NCBI RefSeq assembly: GCF_028858725.1
Contig: NC_084782.1
Coordinates: 434,001-498,000 of the forward strand
Direction: 5' to 3'
Source: Colius striatus
Taxonomy: Eukaryota; Chordata; Aves; Coliiformes; Coliidae
DNA: 64,000 nt
Position numbers and translations under genes: made by a program. The stretch's first letter is position 1; each line of letters opens with the position of its first letter. The notes beneath the pieces were generated by a model. That model was not told the DNA's origin. It ran no database searches and was given only the letters and a program-made list of their open reading frames with translations. This document shows positions 10,850 to 23,715 of this stretch, piece after piece.

Positions 10850-13800
10850 ACAGTCCCCTGTGCACCCAAACACACTGGTTTTACATCCCCCTGCACATAG
10901 GGAAGATGAGGAATGGGAGATGAAGGGTGCTGCCAGAACCCAGGGATGTGTGGCTGCCTTCAGCCCCCTCTGCAACAGAAGCTGCCACTGCTCAGCAGGG
11001 CTGGGAGCATCCTTGCCCATGTACCCCTAATAAACCACCTCTTCTTCTGCTCTGCCTCTCCCTCCACTCCTCTCCTGCATCACTGAGTATCCCCAGGGCA
11101 TAAGGAGACATCACCTTTCCCCCCTACCCCCAGAACCTGGCTCATTAGAGGTCAGGGCATCATTTTCTGCCCACTGTGGGACAATTACAGGGCTGGGGGT
11201 GACACCAGACCAGTGGTGAGCAGGGGAAGCATAGCTTGCCAGGGATGATCTCCCACCCAGGGATCTGGGGAAGGAAACAAATGATCTCATGTGACTGTAT
11301 CTGGGACAATAGCAGCTTAGCTGTGGGTGCAGCCAGAAGGGTTCCTGCTGAGCCCCAGCGATGCTGTTGATGGATAAACCTACATTACAGTAATTAATAA
11401 TGATTAATAATGGAGCTTGTGTTTGGAAACCAGCTAAACCCAGCAAGCACCTTTCCTCCAGGGCATTGTCCAGTGCAGGCAAAGGCAGACATGGTGCAGT
11501 TTGGGGGTGATGATGTGGGGTTTAACAAACCCCTGGTCCACAGGGTTGTCCTGATGCCCTGTAGGGTGGCCCCACCCCTGGATGGAGCTTTTAGGGCACC
11601 CAGGATCCTTCCCCTCAGCCACCAGCTGCCAGCAAGCACATCACAGCCTTGTGTTTTGAGTGCTTCAGGGAACTGCTGCAATATCTTCACACTGGGAGGT
11701 TGGGAAGGGAGGTAGTTGGTACCCCTGCCCTTCATGGGCTGCAAGGAAGGCCAGGATTGAAGCCACAGCAGCATGTTCTCTCAGCTGTGCTGCATCTCTT
11801 GGGGTTTCCAGCTCCCAGACAAGGAGAACAGGCACAAGGCCAGTCTGGGATGGGAAGGACAAATGCAAAAGTCCTGTGATTGAAGCATCTCCCTCCCCCC
11901 TAGCCTAAGGATGCCTTTGAGACAGGGAATTAGTTTTCCACTAAGCTCTTCAGTAATGAGCAGAGAAAGGAGAGGAAAGCAAAGGCTGATTGCTGGGCCT
12001 GTGATTATGGGCAGAGGCTGGTTGTTCAGGGTCAGGGGAGCCAGGACTCAAACCCAGTGGAAATGAAGAGGCTGATTTTCAGGAGGAACATTGCAGACAC
12101 CTGCAGAACCCTCAGTGCTTGAGCTCCTGCTTTGTCTCCTTTGTTCCCCAGGACCTTCCTGTCCTGCAACACCCCCAGCTCAGCAGCCAAATGCATCAGC
12201 CCTTGAGACCAGCCCAACAGAGGAGCTGGATGGAGACCAAGCAAACCCCCTGAACCCAGTGATGGGCATCCCAGCTGCTGGGATTGCTTCTGGGAGACCC
12301 ACTGAGCATCAAGAGCTTCCTTTGGGACCCTCTTCAGGGGCCTTTTGCCAGTTTGAGATGTCTGGAGGCCAGTGAGGCCAAGTGGAGCTTGACACAGCTG
12401 GTGGTTTCCATAATGGCCCATCACCAAACCTATTGCTTGTCATCCAACAGCCTGGGGTCTTCTCCCCAAAGCTTCCCCCAGCTGGAAGAGCAAAGGGCTG
12501 TGAGGCCAAGAAACACCAGCCACTCTCTGTCCTTCAAAGTGTGACTTAGCCTGAGCTCACAGACACAGCAACTGCCTGGAAAAGCTTCAGCATTTCCCTG
12601 CTGAGTTTAGACAGGGACTGTTTGTCTTTCTCATGGCAGTGGCCAGATGCCTGGCCTGTGATGGATGGCCATGTCACCCAGGAGTTTCTGTGCTGTCACA
12701 GCTGCTGGGTCTCTCATGGGGTGGAAAATCTGGGGAGGTGGTGACTCCACTGTGAGATAAATGCCTTTCCCAGGGCACCAGCATCTGAGTCAACAGGGAT
12801 GGTGGGGTAGGGAGGCTGGGGGAGGAAGAAGCAGGGTGAGATCTTGACCTGAACATGTCCTTGGACCACCTGGCAGGAAGACTTGGTTCTTCTTTCACTC
12901 TGAGCCTGTAGCCTGCACACTCCAGGATGCTCCTCCTTTGTTGCTCACCCCAGCTCTGCATTTGAGCCTCATGGCACCCAGAGGCTCCATCCTTTCTCCA
13001 AACTCCAGCAAGAGCCTCCCCCAGCCTCTCACCTGCATTTCCCAACATCCCCTGGCTCACAGAGTGTCCCTGGTGCTACCCTGGGGGGGTGGGTGCCAAT
13101 TTGGGATGCCCATGGAAAGCTGCATCTGCCTCAGGTGGGTTTGGAGCCTGTTTGTTTCCAGTGCTAACAACTCCTCCTCTCAGAGAAATGGCTAATGAGC
13201 CATGAGGATCCAATTAGATGTCTCCAGTCAGCCTTTTGCCTCATTACATGTCATATAACCCCCTCCTACCCCTCCCCAAGAAAAAATGAAACAGGAAAAG
13301 CCCCCCCCAAGCACCAGCATGGAGACAATTAGATCAATGTCTCCTTAATGAGCCCATGGCTCTGGTGGAAATATCTCTGACAGGAGAGGCAGAAACCAAG
13401 CTGCACCCATGGGCCTGGAGCTGTGTGTCCCCTCTCCTTTTGCAGACCCTTTGTGGGGTGCAGGTGAACCTCATCATGCTTCAGGCTTGTTTCCTTCCCA
13501 CACAGGCACCTGGAGCCACTCAGCTGGTTTGTATTAAGCACAGCAGGGAGATGGGGGTTTTACACAGTGTTTCTGTAAGGACAGGGATGCTGATAATGTC
13601 CAGGTGCTCCCCAGCAGAGAAATACCCCAGTTTGATTAAAAAGACCCCCAGGAAACCCTGGGGTGGGAGAAGAATGAGATCAGCAAGGCGGGGAGAAGCA
13701 ATGAGGTGTCCTTGGGAGCATCACCACAGCACTGCTGCTCACCTGGATGAGGATGAGACACCTTGGGGTGACAAATGCCACTAAGGAAGACCTTTTTGTC

Positions 13801-16800
13801 CCCTCCCCAGTGCTGGCAGCCCCCCACACCCTGGCTGTGGCTGCAGCAGCTTTTGCTGAGCTGCCTGGGCTATATTTAGCTGCCTGTCAGAGGGGTTAGC
13901 AAGCAGCACTGCAGCCAGTGGCACAGCTAAGAATGTCAACGTAAGAACAGCCAGGGATAAAAAAAGCCCAACCCCAGGCTCTGGGAGCTTTGCACAAATC
14001 CCTCAGGCTGCTGGAGGTGGAGCTGCAGGCAGCAGCCACAGCCCCCCAGGCTGGCAGCACCAGCTGATGGGTACTTGGTGCTGTTGGCTGTTTGCCCACA
14101 GTGGTTTTGGGGCTGATTTGCCTGGTTTAGAGCATCAGAGCACTCAGTGAGGGGCTGCTAGAGGAGCATAGGACCTGAAATCCAGTGGGTTTGGTTAAAT
14201 CCCAGGGGGTCTGGGGCAGGAGTCTGCCTCTGTGGGCAGGGACAGAAAGGACAGGCTGCTCCCTGAAGCCAGGAGGGGTTTGGGAGGTTCCCTGCACCCC
14301 CAGCCAGGCATCTGGAAGTTACTGGAGCATGAACAATGACTTTGAGCACTTTTTTTGGCCATGAAGACATCTTTTTTGGGGCCTGCTGGCTTTATGCTCA
14401 TTTAACTCAAGCACACCTTTCTTCCAAAGGCTCTTCTTGCCCAATTTCACCTCTTAAAGCCAAAACTGGGCAAATCCCACCAGGGCCCAGCTCTTCCCAA
14501 ACCCTCCTCTTGCTCAGAGCCTTGACCTGGGCTCACCTCCTGCCTCTGCAAACCAGGCTGCTGCCCAGAAAACATCACATTGAAGCCAACACAGGAGTCA
14601 ACACCTAGCAAAAGGGGTTTCCAGAACTGAAGCTATTTTGTCCCAGAAATAATTTGCCTGTTTTGCTTGTCCATGGATGAATGAGTCAATGGCTGGGCCC
14701 CAAGAGAGGCACTTGGAGTCATTCAATGGGGATCTTGTTGAGGAGAGGAGAGGAGAGGAGAGTTGCAGATGAGTTGCAAAGAGCTGTGCAATTCACTACA
14801 GGTATTCAAGCTGCCTTGTCTTGCAGAACTAGGGAAAGGCAGCTCATGTGCTGTCTCTCCTCCTGGCAGGGACACACTGGGCTGTGCACACAGCCAGGGG
14901 CTGCTGGGCTGTGTGGCACTGCGGGGGGGAAGATCACCACCTCCTCCATCAGGTCCTGCCTGGGGGGAAGATGGTGCTGCATCCTGGCTGTGCTCTGTGA
15001 AGGATGGTGCAGGGAGCTCAGCTCCAGATGGCTGAGCCCCTAGAGCAGCCAGGACAGCGGGGAAGGGCATTGCCATCATCTGCTGTGACCTCAACTTCTC
15101 CTCTCCAGGCAGCACAGAGCAGCCAGACCGTGGGCTCAGTGTGATGCTCCACCCCCCCACACATCCCCGTGACAAATCACCTCCCTGGGAGGTGTTTGCT
15201 GACATTTTCCCTCTTGTTTTAAGTCCTGCAGGCGATGAGATGCTCTGGCTGCCTTCAGCCTCTGAGATCTCACACACAAGGTGGGTTTTTGCAACAGGCT
15301 GAGCGGGTTTTCTGCAGATGCATTGCACAGGAGCCACCTGGGGCTGGTACCCCCCATGCAGGGGGGGCCCTGAGGCCCTGTCCTGCCCAGGCTCATGTAA
15401 AGTCCCTGTCCCCAGCCTCCAGGTCCCCAAACCCTGTGACCTGCATCCCAAAATAGCACCTTAATGGAGGGACTGACGCAGCCCAGGAATAACCTTTCCT
15501 TCACGTCACCTCCGTGCCCAGGGAGAAATCAGGGGCTAAATGGGACTGGTCATTAGGAAGATACATCTAAAAGGGGAACAGCAAAATGCTGCTCTCCCTC
15601 AGAGATGACTTTTAGCCTAGATCAGAGCCTTCAGAGCTGGAAAACAGCCCTGCTCCTCCCCTGCCTGCAGCCCTGGGCAGGGGGGACGCTGCCTCCATCC
15701 CTGGGGAGCAGCTCGAGGGTCGGTGGCTTTAATGACTTTCCTGAGCAAAACTGGGATGAAGCAGCTCAGCAGCAGCAGTGGAAGAACAGACTCTCTTGAG
15801 CCCATTTTCTCCCTGCTCTGGACCTCTTCTTTATAGGAGAAAATAGAATTTAAAGCAGTTGGCAGAGCAGGGAGTGATCTGACTCCATCCTCACTGGCTT
15901 CACCTCCCTGATGGATAAAGCAGGAGCTTTCCTGATAGCTGGGGGGGCATGAACAATAAATGGTAGGTGCCCCATCAACAGGGATGCTCACTCTGCCAGG
16001 AACACTCTGAGAAGAGGATCCTGAGGTCTGCAAAGTGCAGAGGGAGGGCAGAGCAACCTTTGCTCCCATGCCAGCACAGCACTGAGCACTGTGGCACTGC
16101 CCTGTGGCTCCACTGAACGGCTGCTGCCTGATAAGGAATCATTCCTCCCTCCCAGCTGCCCTGCTGCCACGCTCCTGCCTTGCTGGGGCTTGTGCCCAAG
16201 AGCTTTGGGAGCTTCAACTGGGAGTTTCAGCTCCTGATGCTCAGGGAGTGGATGCAGGCAGGCTCAGAGAGGTGACTCAGTGTCAGCAATGCACTGGCTG
16301 GATGTGGAGGGATTCACACACCTCTGCTGTGCCTCAGTTTCCCCAGCTCCCCAAGCACAGCCATCCCCAAAGGAGCACACTGACATTCAGCCTGAGTGGA
16401 AATGGACTCTGCACTGTAGCTCTTCCCCAGCTCTCCCAGAGCAGAACATCCCTTAGGGGTACTTGGGAGGTGGAGGAAGGGAGACTCACCCCAAGGTGCT
16501 CCAGCAGGACTCTCCCCAACCCCTCTGGGCATCCCTCCTCTCCCTCCCTGTCCTCCCTACATCTCCTCTCTTGCTCACACACACATCCTGGAGCAGAGGG
16601 ATGGCAGCTGTCCCCAGAGTCACATCCCATCAGGTGCCAGGCAGGATAAACATCGCTGATGCTCAGCCTGAGACTGCTCTGGAGAGGGGAGACAGTCAAG
16701 GAGAAAACGGAGTGTGAGGAGCTAAAAATAGCACGTGGCAAAGGCTCTGCTCCCTGCTGGCTCGTGGGAGCTGCCAGGCACCCATCACCATGCCTGAGTG

Positions 16801-17990
16801 AGCAGCAAAACTGTCCCTCCCCAGAGCTGCTGGGGCTGGATGGCCTCAGCTCCACCCCTCACACACAGCTCTCAGAGGTACAGGGGTGCTGGAGACAAGT
16901 AGCAGGCTGAGAGCAGCCAAGAGCTGGCTGCTTTAGTGGCTCTGGTTCCTCTCCAGCCCTGGCATGGCTGAATCTGCCTGGCTGGTGGGTGCAGAGGGCA
17001 GGAAAGCATGACCCTGCCAGGGTCAGCAGCTTCTGCTGGGTCTGGCTGAGCTGCCAGTGTCTCCCCATGGTCCATGAGCTCCAGGCTGGTGCTGAGCTCC
17101 CTGAGGCACCTTCCCCTGGCTGCTGAGCATCACCCCTGCTATCAGCAAGGACAAGATGTTGACCAGAGCCAGGAATTTGAGGATGTGCCCCCAGCTCCAC
17201 TCCTGTGGGGAACAGCATCCCTGTGCAGTGCCAAGGGAGCAGGGATTCTTGTCTCTTCCCCAAAAGCACACCCATGGCTTCCCCAGCACTGGGGGCATCC
17301 ACCTGCAGAGCCAGGAAGGGACATTTGGGAGCCTCTCACCCAAACCTCGCTGGATCCCAGTTGCAGCTGCAGGTGGAAGCTCCAATGGCAGCCCAAGGAC
17401 CTGGGGCACTGTTCCTGTGGGGGAACCTGAATGGCTTTTAATTCAGACTGGGGACAGCTCTGTCCATCCCTGCCTCTCCCTCCTCTCCCTCCCTGTTGGC
17501 CATGTTCCCCCCCCTCAAGGTGATGCTGGTGCTGGGCCAGGAGCAGCCTGGGCGACTCCCATGAGACAGTGGCATCTGCTCTGTGCCCAGTGCTCTGCCC
17601 AGAGTCTTTCTGTGAGGACACTCCTTGTGCTGGGCAAAACCAGGTGGGTTGTGTCAACATCAGGGTCCTTCCACCCCCCAATCCCCCATCCCACAGGGGT
17701 GCAGCCACTGCCCCCCTCCCCCCCTTAGATCCTCCCAATGATTTGGAGCCTGGCAATTCTTTCTGGCTGAAGTAAATGTACAAAGGGGGGAGATGTGGGC
17801 TGAGGCCAAGCTCCCACTGCAGGCAAGCAGAGTCCTCCTGCTCCTCCTGGGCTCTGAGCCCCCTGCCCAGGCTGGTGCCCTCCCAGCACACCTCAGGGCA
17901 ATGGAGGCAGATGGGAACCCCGGGTGGGGGATGTTTGTCACCCCATTTGGAGGGATGTTTGGGGATGTCCCCCCAAATGTCTGATGGCGG
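10850..17990. other. Intergenic, ~7 kb with no recognised gene
   Basis: No coding exon, RNA gene or mobile element could be supported. A short (GAGAG)n run lies at 14740-14762. AATAAA occurs at 11029-11034 without any upstream gene. A/T-rich islets with TAAT cores and two MEF2-like sites are reported under findings. Confidence 0.45.
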
Positions 17991-17999
17991 GGGGACAGT

Positions 18000-18670
18000 T
18001 TGGAGCAGCGGGGCCGAGGGTCCCGTCCCCGAGGGGCGGCAGCGAGAAGGGGCGGCCGGTGGCCCCCGGCAGGGCTCGGCGACGGGAGGGGCGGAGCGGC
18101 GGCGGGGGGAGGGATGGGATGGGGGATGGAGGATGAGGGATGGGGGATGGGGGATGGGGGGTCCCCCCCGCACCGAGCGCGGGCTGCGGGGGGAGCGGCG
18201 GCGCTGGGCGGGCGGCGGCGGCTCGGCCCCGGGTGCCCCCAGCGCTGCCGGCCGGGCGGAGGCTTCCCCGGGGCTCCTGCGAACGGACGAGTAGTGGGTC
18301 CCCGGCTGACACCGGCACCGGCATCGGCATCAGCATCGGCACCGGCACCGGCATCGGCATCGGCATCAGCATCGGCACCGGCATCGGTATCGGCATCAGC
18401 ATCGGCACCGGCACCGGCATCGGTATCGGCACCGGCATCAGTATCAGCACCGGCATCGGCACTGGAATCGGTATCGGCACCGGCACTGGCACCAGCACCA
18501 GCATCCACACCGATACCGACACCAGCATCACCATCAGCACCGGCATCAACAGCGACAGCGGCCCCGGTATCGCCCCCGGTACCGGCAGCGCCATCGCGGG
18601 TGAGGGGCTGCGGGCGGGGGGCAGCGCCGAGGCCCCGGGGGATGCCCCGTGCTCGCGGTGCCCACCCTGA
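18000..18670. promoter_or_regulatory. Orphan CpG island
   Basis: About 650 bp are densely CpG-rich, and no start codon of any recognised gene lies nearby. A good donor-like sequence (CGCGG/GTGAGG, GT at 18600-18601) occurs on the plus strand at its end, so this could hold a non-coding first exon, for example of the PKI gene at 29.5 kb or of a lncRNA. That link is a guess. Open frames here run on both strands and reflect composition and the hexamer repeat. Confidence 0.5.
18307..18590. repeat. Hexanucleotide repeat (GGCATC/GGCACC)n
   Basis: About 280 bp of alternating GGCATC, GGCACC and AGCATC hexamers, rich in CpG from the ACCGG and ATCGG junctions. The period is a multiple of 3, so frames such as (Gly-Ile/Gly-Thr)n or (Pro-Val/Pro-Met)n stay open on both strands. 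They should not be taken as proteins. Confidence 0.92.
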
Positions 18671-18865
18671 GCACCCCCGTGGGATGGGGGGTGGGGGGCA
18701 AGGAGGGGTTTTAGGGGGTGAAACTTCGCGGTGCTGAGCGAGGAGGGAGGGGGGTTTCGTCTCTCAAGAGCTTTGGGAGGGGTCTGTCCCAGGACAGGGG
18801 GCTCTGCGGAGGGTTGGGGTGAGCAGCAGTCAGGGGCTGAGCAAGGCTGGTCCATCTCCATCTCC

Positions 18866-19002
18866 AGTGCCCAGCCCTGGAGGGATCCCAAAGGCGTGGG
18901 GCTGAGGTGCTGAGGGCTGTGGGTCAGTGCTGGGCTGGGCAGGGTGAGGCCAGGGCTGGGACTGCAGCAGCTTCAAGGGCTTTTCCAGCCAAAACGATTC
19001 AG
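18866..19002 (+). mobile_element. CR1 LINE 3' tail
   Basis: About 137 bp running from AGTGCCCAGCCCTGGAGG to CCAGCCAAAACGATTCAG, identical in layout to the last part of the copy at 1528-2408. Confidence 0.88.
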
Positions 19003-21680
19003 ATCAACCCCCATGGTGGCACCTCTGTCCCACTCTGACCCCCATCCCTGCCCCCCTCACCCCCTGCCCCTTCCTTCCTGGCAGGTCCTGCCTTCTCCAT
19101 TCATCCCACCCTGCTCAGTCCCCATCTCAGCTCCAGCTCTCAGCTTCCCAGATGATTTTGGGGCCGGGGCTCTGCAGGGATCTCAGGTAGGGAGAGCCCA
19201 GGGAGAGGCTGGCAGGGAGCTGAGCACCAGCCTGTGCAAGGGACACGCTTGTCTCATGCCTCAGGCATCCTCTGGGAGGGAAAGGGCTTCCCCAGGGACA
19301 ACCCCTCCTCACTGCCTTCAGGGCATCATTCTGGCAGGCTGCCCCTGCAGATGCTTGGATCAGATCCCTCTGGGCCCAGAGCTGGCTCCTGTCCCCTGGC
19401 TGGGTGGCAGTGGCACCGAGGAGGTGGCAGAGGCAGGATGTCCTGTGCTAACCCCAAACACCCACAGCCTGTGACCTTGGGGCTGCCCATCAAGGGCCAC
19501 CTCGACCCTTGCTGTCACAGAGGGCTGCCTGGGCTCCTCCTGGGATGTGGCCCTTGGCATGGGATGTGCCCCTTGGCATGGGCTGTCGGGATTGGTGGGA
19601 GATAGGAGGGAGGGGTCAGATGCAGAGTGGCCCTGCCACTGCCTCCACCCTTCATCTGCTCAGCAGCATCTCCCACAAAAAGCAGGTTTTGGAGTGGGAA
19701 AGCTGGTGGCAGAGCCACATTCTTCTTTGGGTTTTTGTATTGGAGAGTCACATCGTTTCTTCCCAGACTGGGAGGCAGAGGGAGAGGTCCAGGAGGAGGC
19801 TGGCAGAGGGGGGATGCTCCATGGGATGCTGTGAGTTGCAGCCATCCTTAGGCTCAGCTCCTGGTTTAAGCTCTAGCACCCACTTCTGACCTGGCCCCAC
19901 ACTCCCTCACAGGATGGGGTGCTCTGATGGCCAAGGAGGGACATGGCACCATGAAAGATGGAGCCAGAGGCCACAGCCCTCTCTGACCTTGGCTCCTCAG
20001 GCAGCAGTTCTGACCAAGGGGTGCTGGATCTGGCTCTGCTCCATCAGGGAGCTGTGCCTCTGATCCCAGGGCTGCCTGAACTCATTTGTTCCCTTCTCAG
20101 CTTTTGGTTACCTCCCTGGCAGCTCCCCAGGGCCCAAGTGGGTGTCACAGGGTGGTGGGATGGCATCAGGGAATCCCCAGGATGCTCCCAGCAGGGATGG
20201 AGGAAAACATCTGGATTGTCTCCAGGCAGAGCCCATGGGTCCCTCCTGAGGGGATGCTCCCTGGGGAGCAGGACACCCTGGATGATTCCCACCTCCCTTC
20301 TGGGATGATTTGCAGGAGGAAGGAGAAAATCTGCTGTCTGGCAGGGCCCTGGGAGGGGGAAGCACATGCTGGGGGCTCCCCAGGGAGCTGGAGGTACCAG
20401 CTGCAGCATGTGGCCTGGGAAGCCCCCAGGAAGCCATCAGCTGGCTCTGCTCCCCAAAATTAACCATGCAGGTGCCTGCACAAGTGCTGCTGCTTTGGCA
20501 GAGCCAAAAGCCAGTGCTGCTTCCCCAGGGCACCCCACTGCCCTCTCTGCTGGAGCACCCATGGCCTGAGCTGGGCTGTCATTGGTGGGACTGCTCCAGG
20601 CTTTTGTGGTGGGACCAGGATGCCCCAGCACTGGGCTGTGGCTTTGCCAGGCAGGTGGAAACCCAAAGGAAGGGAATCTGGAAGAAGGGGACCTTGGAGG
20701 GGGTGAACAAGGGGTCCCTGCAGGTGCAAACACTCAGGGATGGGTGACAGAGCATCTCTTCTCCTCCAGCCCCCCCAACCCAACTGCAGCAGGACAGGGC
20801 TGTGGGGAGCCAGAAAACACCCCCTGACACCAGAAGCTGGGGCATCATCCTCTGCTGCTGCCAAACAGGGACAGATGGACATAGGGGACCTTGTACTGGG
20901 GGAAGCAGGGGACAGGCTGAGCCATTCAGCAGTGCCTGGTGCCTCGTGGCACCCAGCCCCCAGCATGGCCCACGTGCTTGGTGGCACCCAACTGACACCC
21001 TGTCCCTCAGCAAATCCCCCAGCCCCTGCCCTAAGCAGCCCCCAGCCCATGTCTCAGCATCCTCATGGCTCTCTGGCACAAACCCCAAAGCTCCCCACAT
21101 ACTCCAGGAGCTCCAAGGCATCCCCATCCCTGTCCCCATCATCCCCACCCAGGATGCTCAGGCTGGAGCAGCTGCCAAAGAGCCTTTTGGGGAGGAGGGA
21201 GCCTGAAACTGCTGAAGAATGAAACCCCTTTCACTGTCTGACACATTTATTACACCAAATTACACTTTGTGCTGCCTTTGGAGCAGTGAACTAAAGGTTC
21301 TGGGGGCTGCTTGTGTTACCCAGAGCCCAGTTGTCACAATTACCTCCCCTCAGGTCACTTCTGGGTTTCTGTCATCCCCATGTGAAAGGGCTCTTGCATT
21401 TTTCCCCTTGGACTCAAAAAGGACCCAAGTGCAGGTGATGGGACTGAAAGCAGACCCACAGGGCAGGTGTGGGGCAGCTGGGCTCAGCCCTCCCACCCAC
21501 CCAGCTCACTTGTGGGGTCCTCCATGGGCACCCAAACCCCCCAGGGGAAATTCCTGTTCTCTCACCACACCAGTAATTAAAGGTCATTAACTGATGGGGG
21601 TGTGGGCAGAGATGCTTACAGGCCCTGGGGGAGGAAGCAACCCACAGGCTGGCAAACACCCAGCTGGCCTGAGAGTGGCT
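19003..21680. other. Intergenic, no recognised gene
   Basis: GC-rich sequence with many short overlapping open frames on both strands. None shows a recognisable domain or a convincing exon chain. No mobile element was recognised. Confidence 0.4.
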
Positions 21681-21689
21681 GGAGCAGCT

Positions 21690-21975
21690 TCCATCCCTGC
21701 ATCCCTCCCTGAGATGTCATGGGATCCCTCCCTGAGATGTCATGGGATCCCTCCCTGCATCCTTCCCTGGAATATCATGGGATCCCTCCCTGCACCTTTC
21801 CCTGGGATGGGTGGGATATCTCCCTGCATCCCTCCCTTGGGATGTGTGGGATCCCTCGCTGGGATGTCAAAGGATCCCTCCCTGCATCCCTCCCCAGGAT
21901 AAGTGGGATCTCTCCCTGCATCCCTCCCTGGGATGTGCTGGGACCCCTCCCCAGGGTGCCTCCATCCCTCCCTGG
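21690..21975. repeat. Imperfect minisatellite (GGGATCCCTCCCTG-type)
   Basis: About ten degenerate units combine TGGGATCCCTCCCTG or CATCCCTCCCTGGGATG phrases, with unit lengths of about 23-35 bp. Several in-frame variants keep frames open on both strands. Confidence 0.85.
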
Positions 21976-22175
21976 GCTGCCAGACAGCATCTCCTGCCGG
22001 GGAGGTTTGTGCAGGGGACACTCTGCTGCTCCTGGGTGAGAAGGAGACAAGTGCAAGCAGAGGGAGCTGCTGTGTAAGGGGTGACCCCCCACCTTGCACC
22101 CAAAGGGGTGAAGGGTCTCTCTTGCTGCTGCCTGGTGCATCCTCCCGCGTGGCAGCGCTGAGCTGGGTCACGTAG

Positions 22176-22232
22176 CTGTCCCCTCCCCCTGTCACTGTCC
22201 CCTCCCCCTGTCACTGTCCCCTCCCCTGTCAC
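22176..22232. repeat. Short tandem repeat, ~18-bp unit
   Basis: Three copies of GTCCCCTCCCCCTGTCACT; the last copy is one or two bases shorter. Confidence 0.85.
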
Positions 22233-22234
22233 TG

Positions 22235-23098
22235 GGGGCCAGGAGCTGCCAGCCCGAAGCATTTGCCACGAGCAGGATCCAGAGGGGCATTTTGTGAGCC
22301 CTGGCAGGGCTGCTGGTGCCTGTGGCACAGGGATGGGAACATTTTGCTGCCCCAGAGCTATTCCTGCTCCAGAGCTTTGCCCATGTGAGGGGGCAGCCAG
22401 TGAGCTCAGCAATGCCATATTGCAAAGCAGCTCCATCCCTGCAGCATCCCTCCAGCCCTGAGGCCTGCCTGCATCTTTGCACCTCCCAGCTGCCAGGGAA
22501 CAGGAGCCCTGCTCTATATGACACTAAAAGCCTGAGCTGCTTGTTGTTAGCACAATGCAAAGGGGGAAACGTCCTCTTTAAACTTGCCAGGGGAGATCTG
22601 GAACCCAGGGTAGGTCAGGAAGGATGGGAGGCAATGATGTGTGCTGGGCTTGGAGCTCTGGGCTCCAGGAGGCTGGAGAAGAGGAGCTGGGATGTGGTTT
22701 GTCCCTCTCTGGGTGAGCAGGGCCCGATGCACAGCTCACACAGCTGAGGTTATCCACCCCCCTCCCTCCTGTGACAGGGTTTTGGGAGCATTTGGGTACA
22801 GAATAAGTCCCTGGCAAAGCAGGGAAGAGATACTGTGCTGTCAGCCCACCTCCTGGTGCCCCTGCCCACTGAGATTTTAGGGCCTTGCAACTCAGGCTTG
22901 TCCAGGAATGAAATTAGGATGGTCTAGAGGATCAACCATCCAGGTGTCTCTGGTGGCTTTGCCTGAGATGCCCCATGTGCAAAAGATGCCTCAGTGTTAT
23001 TGATGGATGGACTTGTGAGAGATGCTGTGCCCAGTGGGGCTGAGCTGGAATGAAAATGATGAGTCCTCTGGAGCACTGTTATCTGGTCTTCAGGATCA
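22235..23098. other. Intergenic, no recognised gene
   Basis: Unique sequence between the short tandem repeat and the next CR1 copy. I see no supported gene. Confidence 0.4.
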
Positions 23099-23099
23099 A

Positions 23100-23715
23100 A
23101 AGAGTCACAGAATCCCAGCATGGTGGGGGTTGGAAGGGCCCTGCAGAGCTCATCCAGCCCCTGCTCAAGCAGGTTCCCCTGGCTCATGGGCACAGGAACG
23201 TGTCCAGCTGGGGTTGGAAACCTCCTGAGCAGGAGCCTCCACACCCTCCCTGGGCAGCCTGGGCCAGGGCTCCCTCACCTCAGCACCAAAGGACTTGCTC
23301 CTTGTGTTTAAGTAGAACTTTCTGTGTTCCAGCTGATGCCCATCACCCCTTGTAAACATTTGTGCTGCTGAGGTGCCCCTGAGCTCAGGCTTCTCTTCCC
23401 CAGGCTGAACAGCCCCAGGGCTGCAGGCTTTCCCCTCACACACATGTTCCATCCCCTCAGCATCTTGGTGTCCCTGCACTGGCCTCTCTGCAGCAGTTCC
23501 CTGTCCCTCTGGAGCTGGGGAGCCCAGAACTGGCCCCAGGACTCCAGCTGAGGCCTCAGCAGGGCAGAGCAGAGGGGCAGCACAACCTCCCTCACCCTGC
23601 TGCCCACACTCTGGATGCCCCCAGGCTGCCATTGGCCTCTTGCCCATTGCTGGCTCAGGTTTCTTTGCTGCCCACCAGCACTCCCAGGTCTCTCTCCTGG
23701 AGTTGCTCCCCAGCA
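23100..23715 (-). mobile_element. CR1 LINE, internally rearranged
   Basis: The 3' end lies at AGAGTCACAGAATCCCAGC, followed by the GGTTGGAAACCTCCTGAGC, CAGCACCAAAGGACTTGC and CTGAACAGCCCCAGGGCTGC blocks. The usual segment after CATCACCCCTTGT is replaced by about 40 bp of other sequence. It ends near the CACTCCCAGGTCTCTCTCCT block. Confidence 0.88.

Noticed and set aside
11029-11034. AATAAA as a possible gene end
   Set aside because: No upstream coding exon or gene on that strand could be supported.
17142-18891. Long frames at the orphan CpG island
   Set aside because: GC-rich composition plus a hexamer repeat keep both strands open. No homology or splice chain supports a protein.
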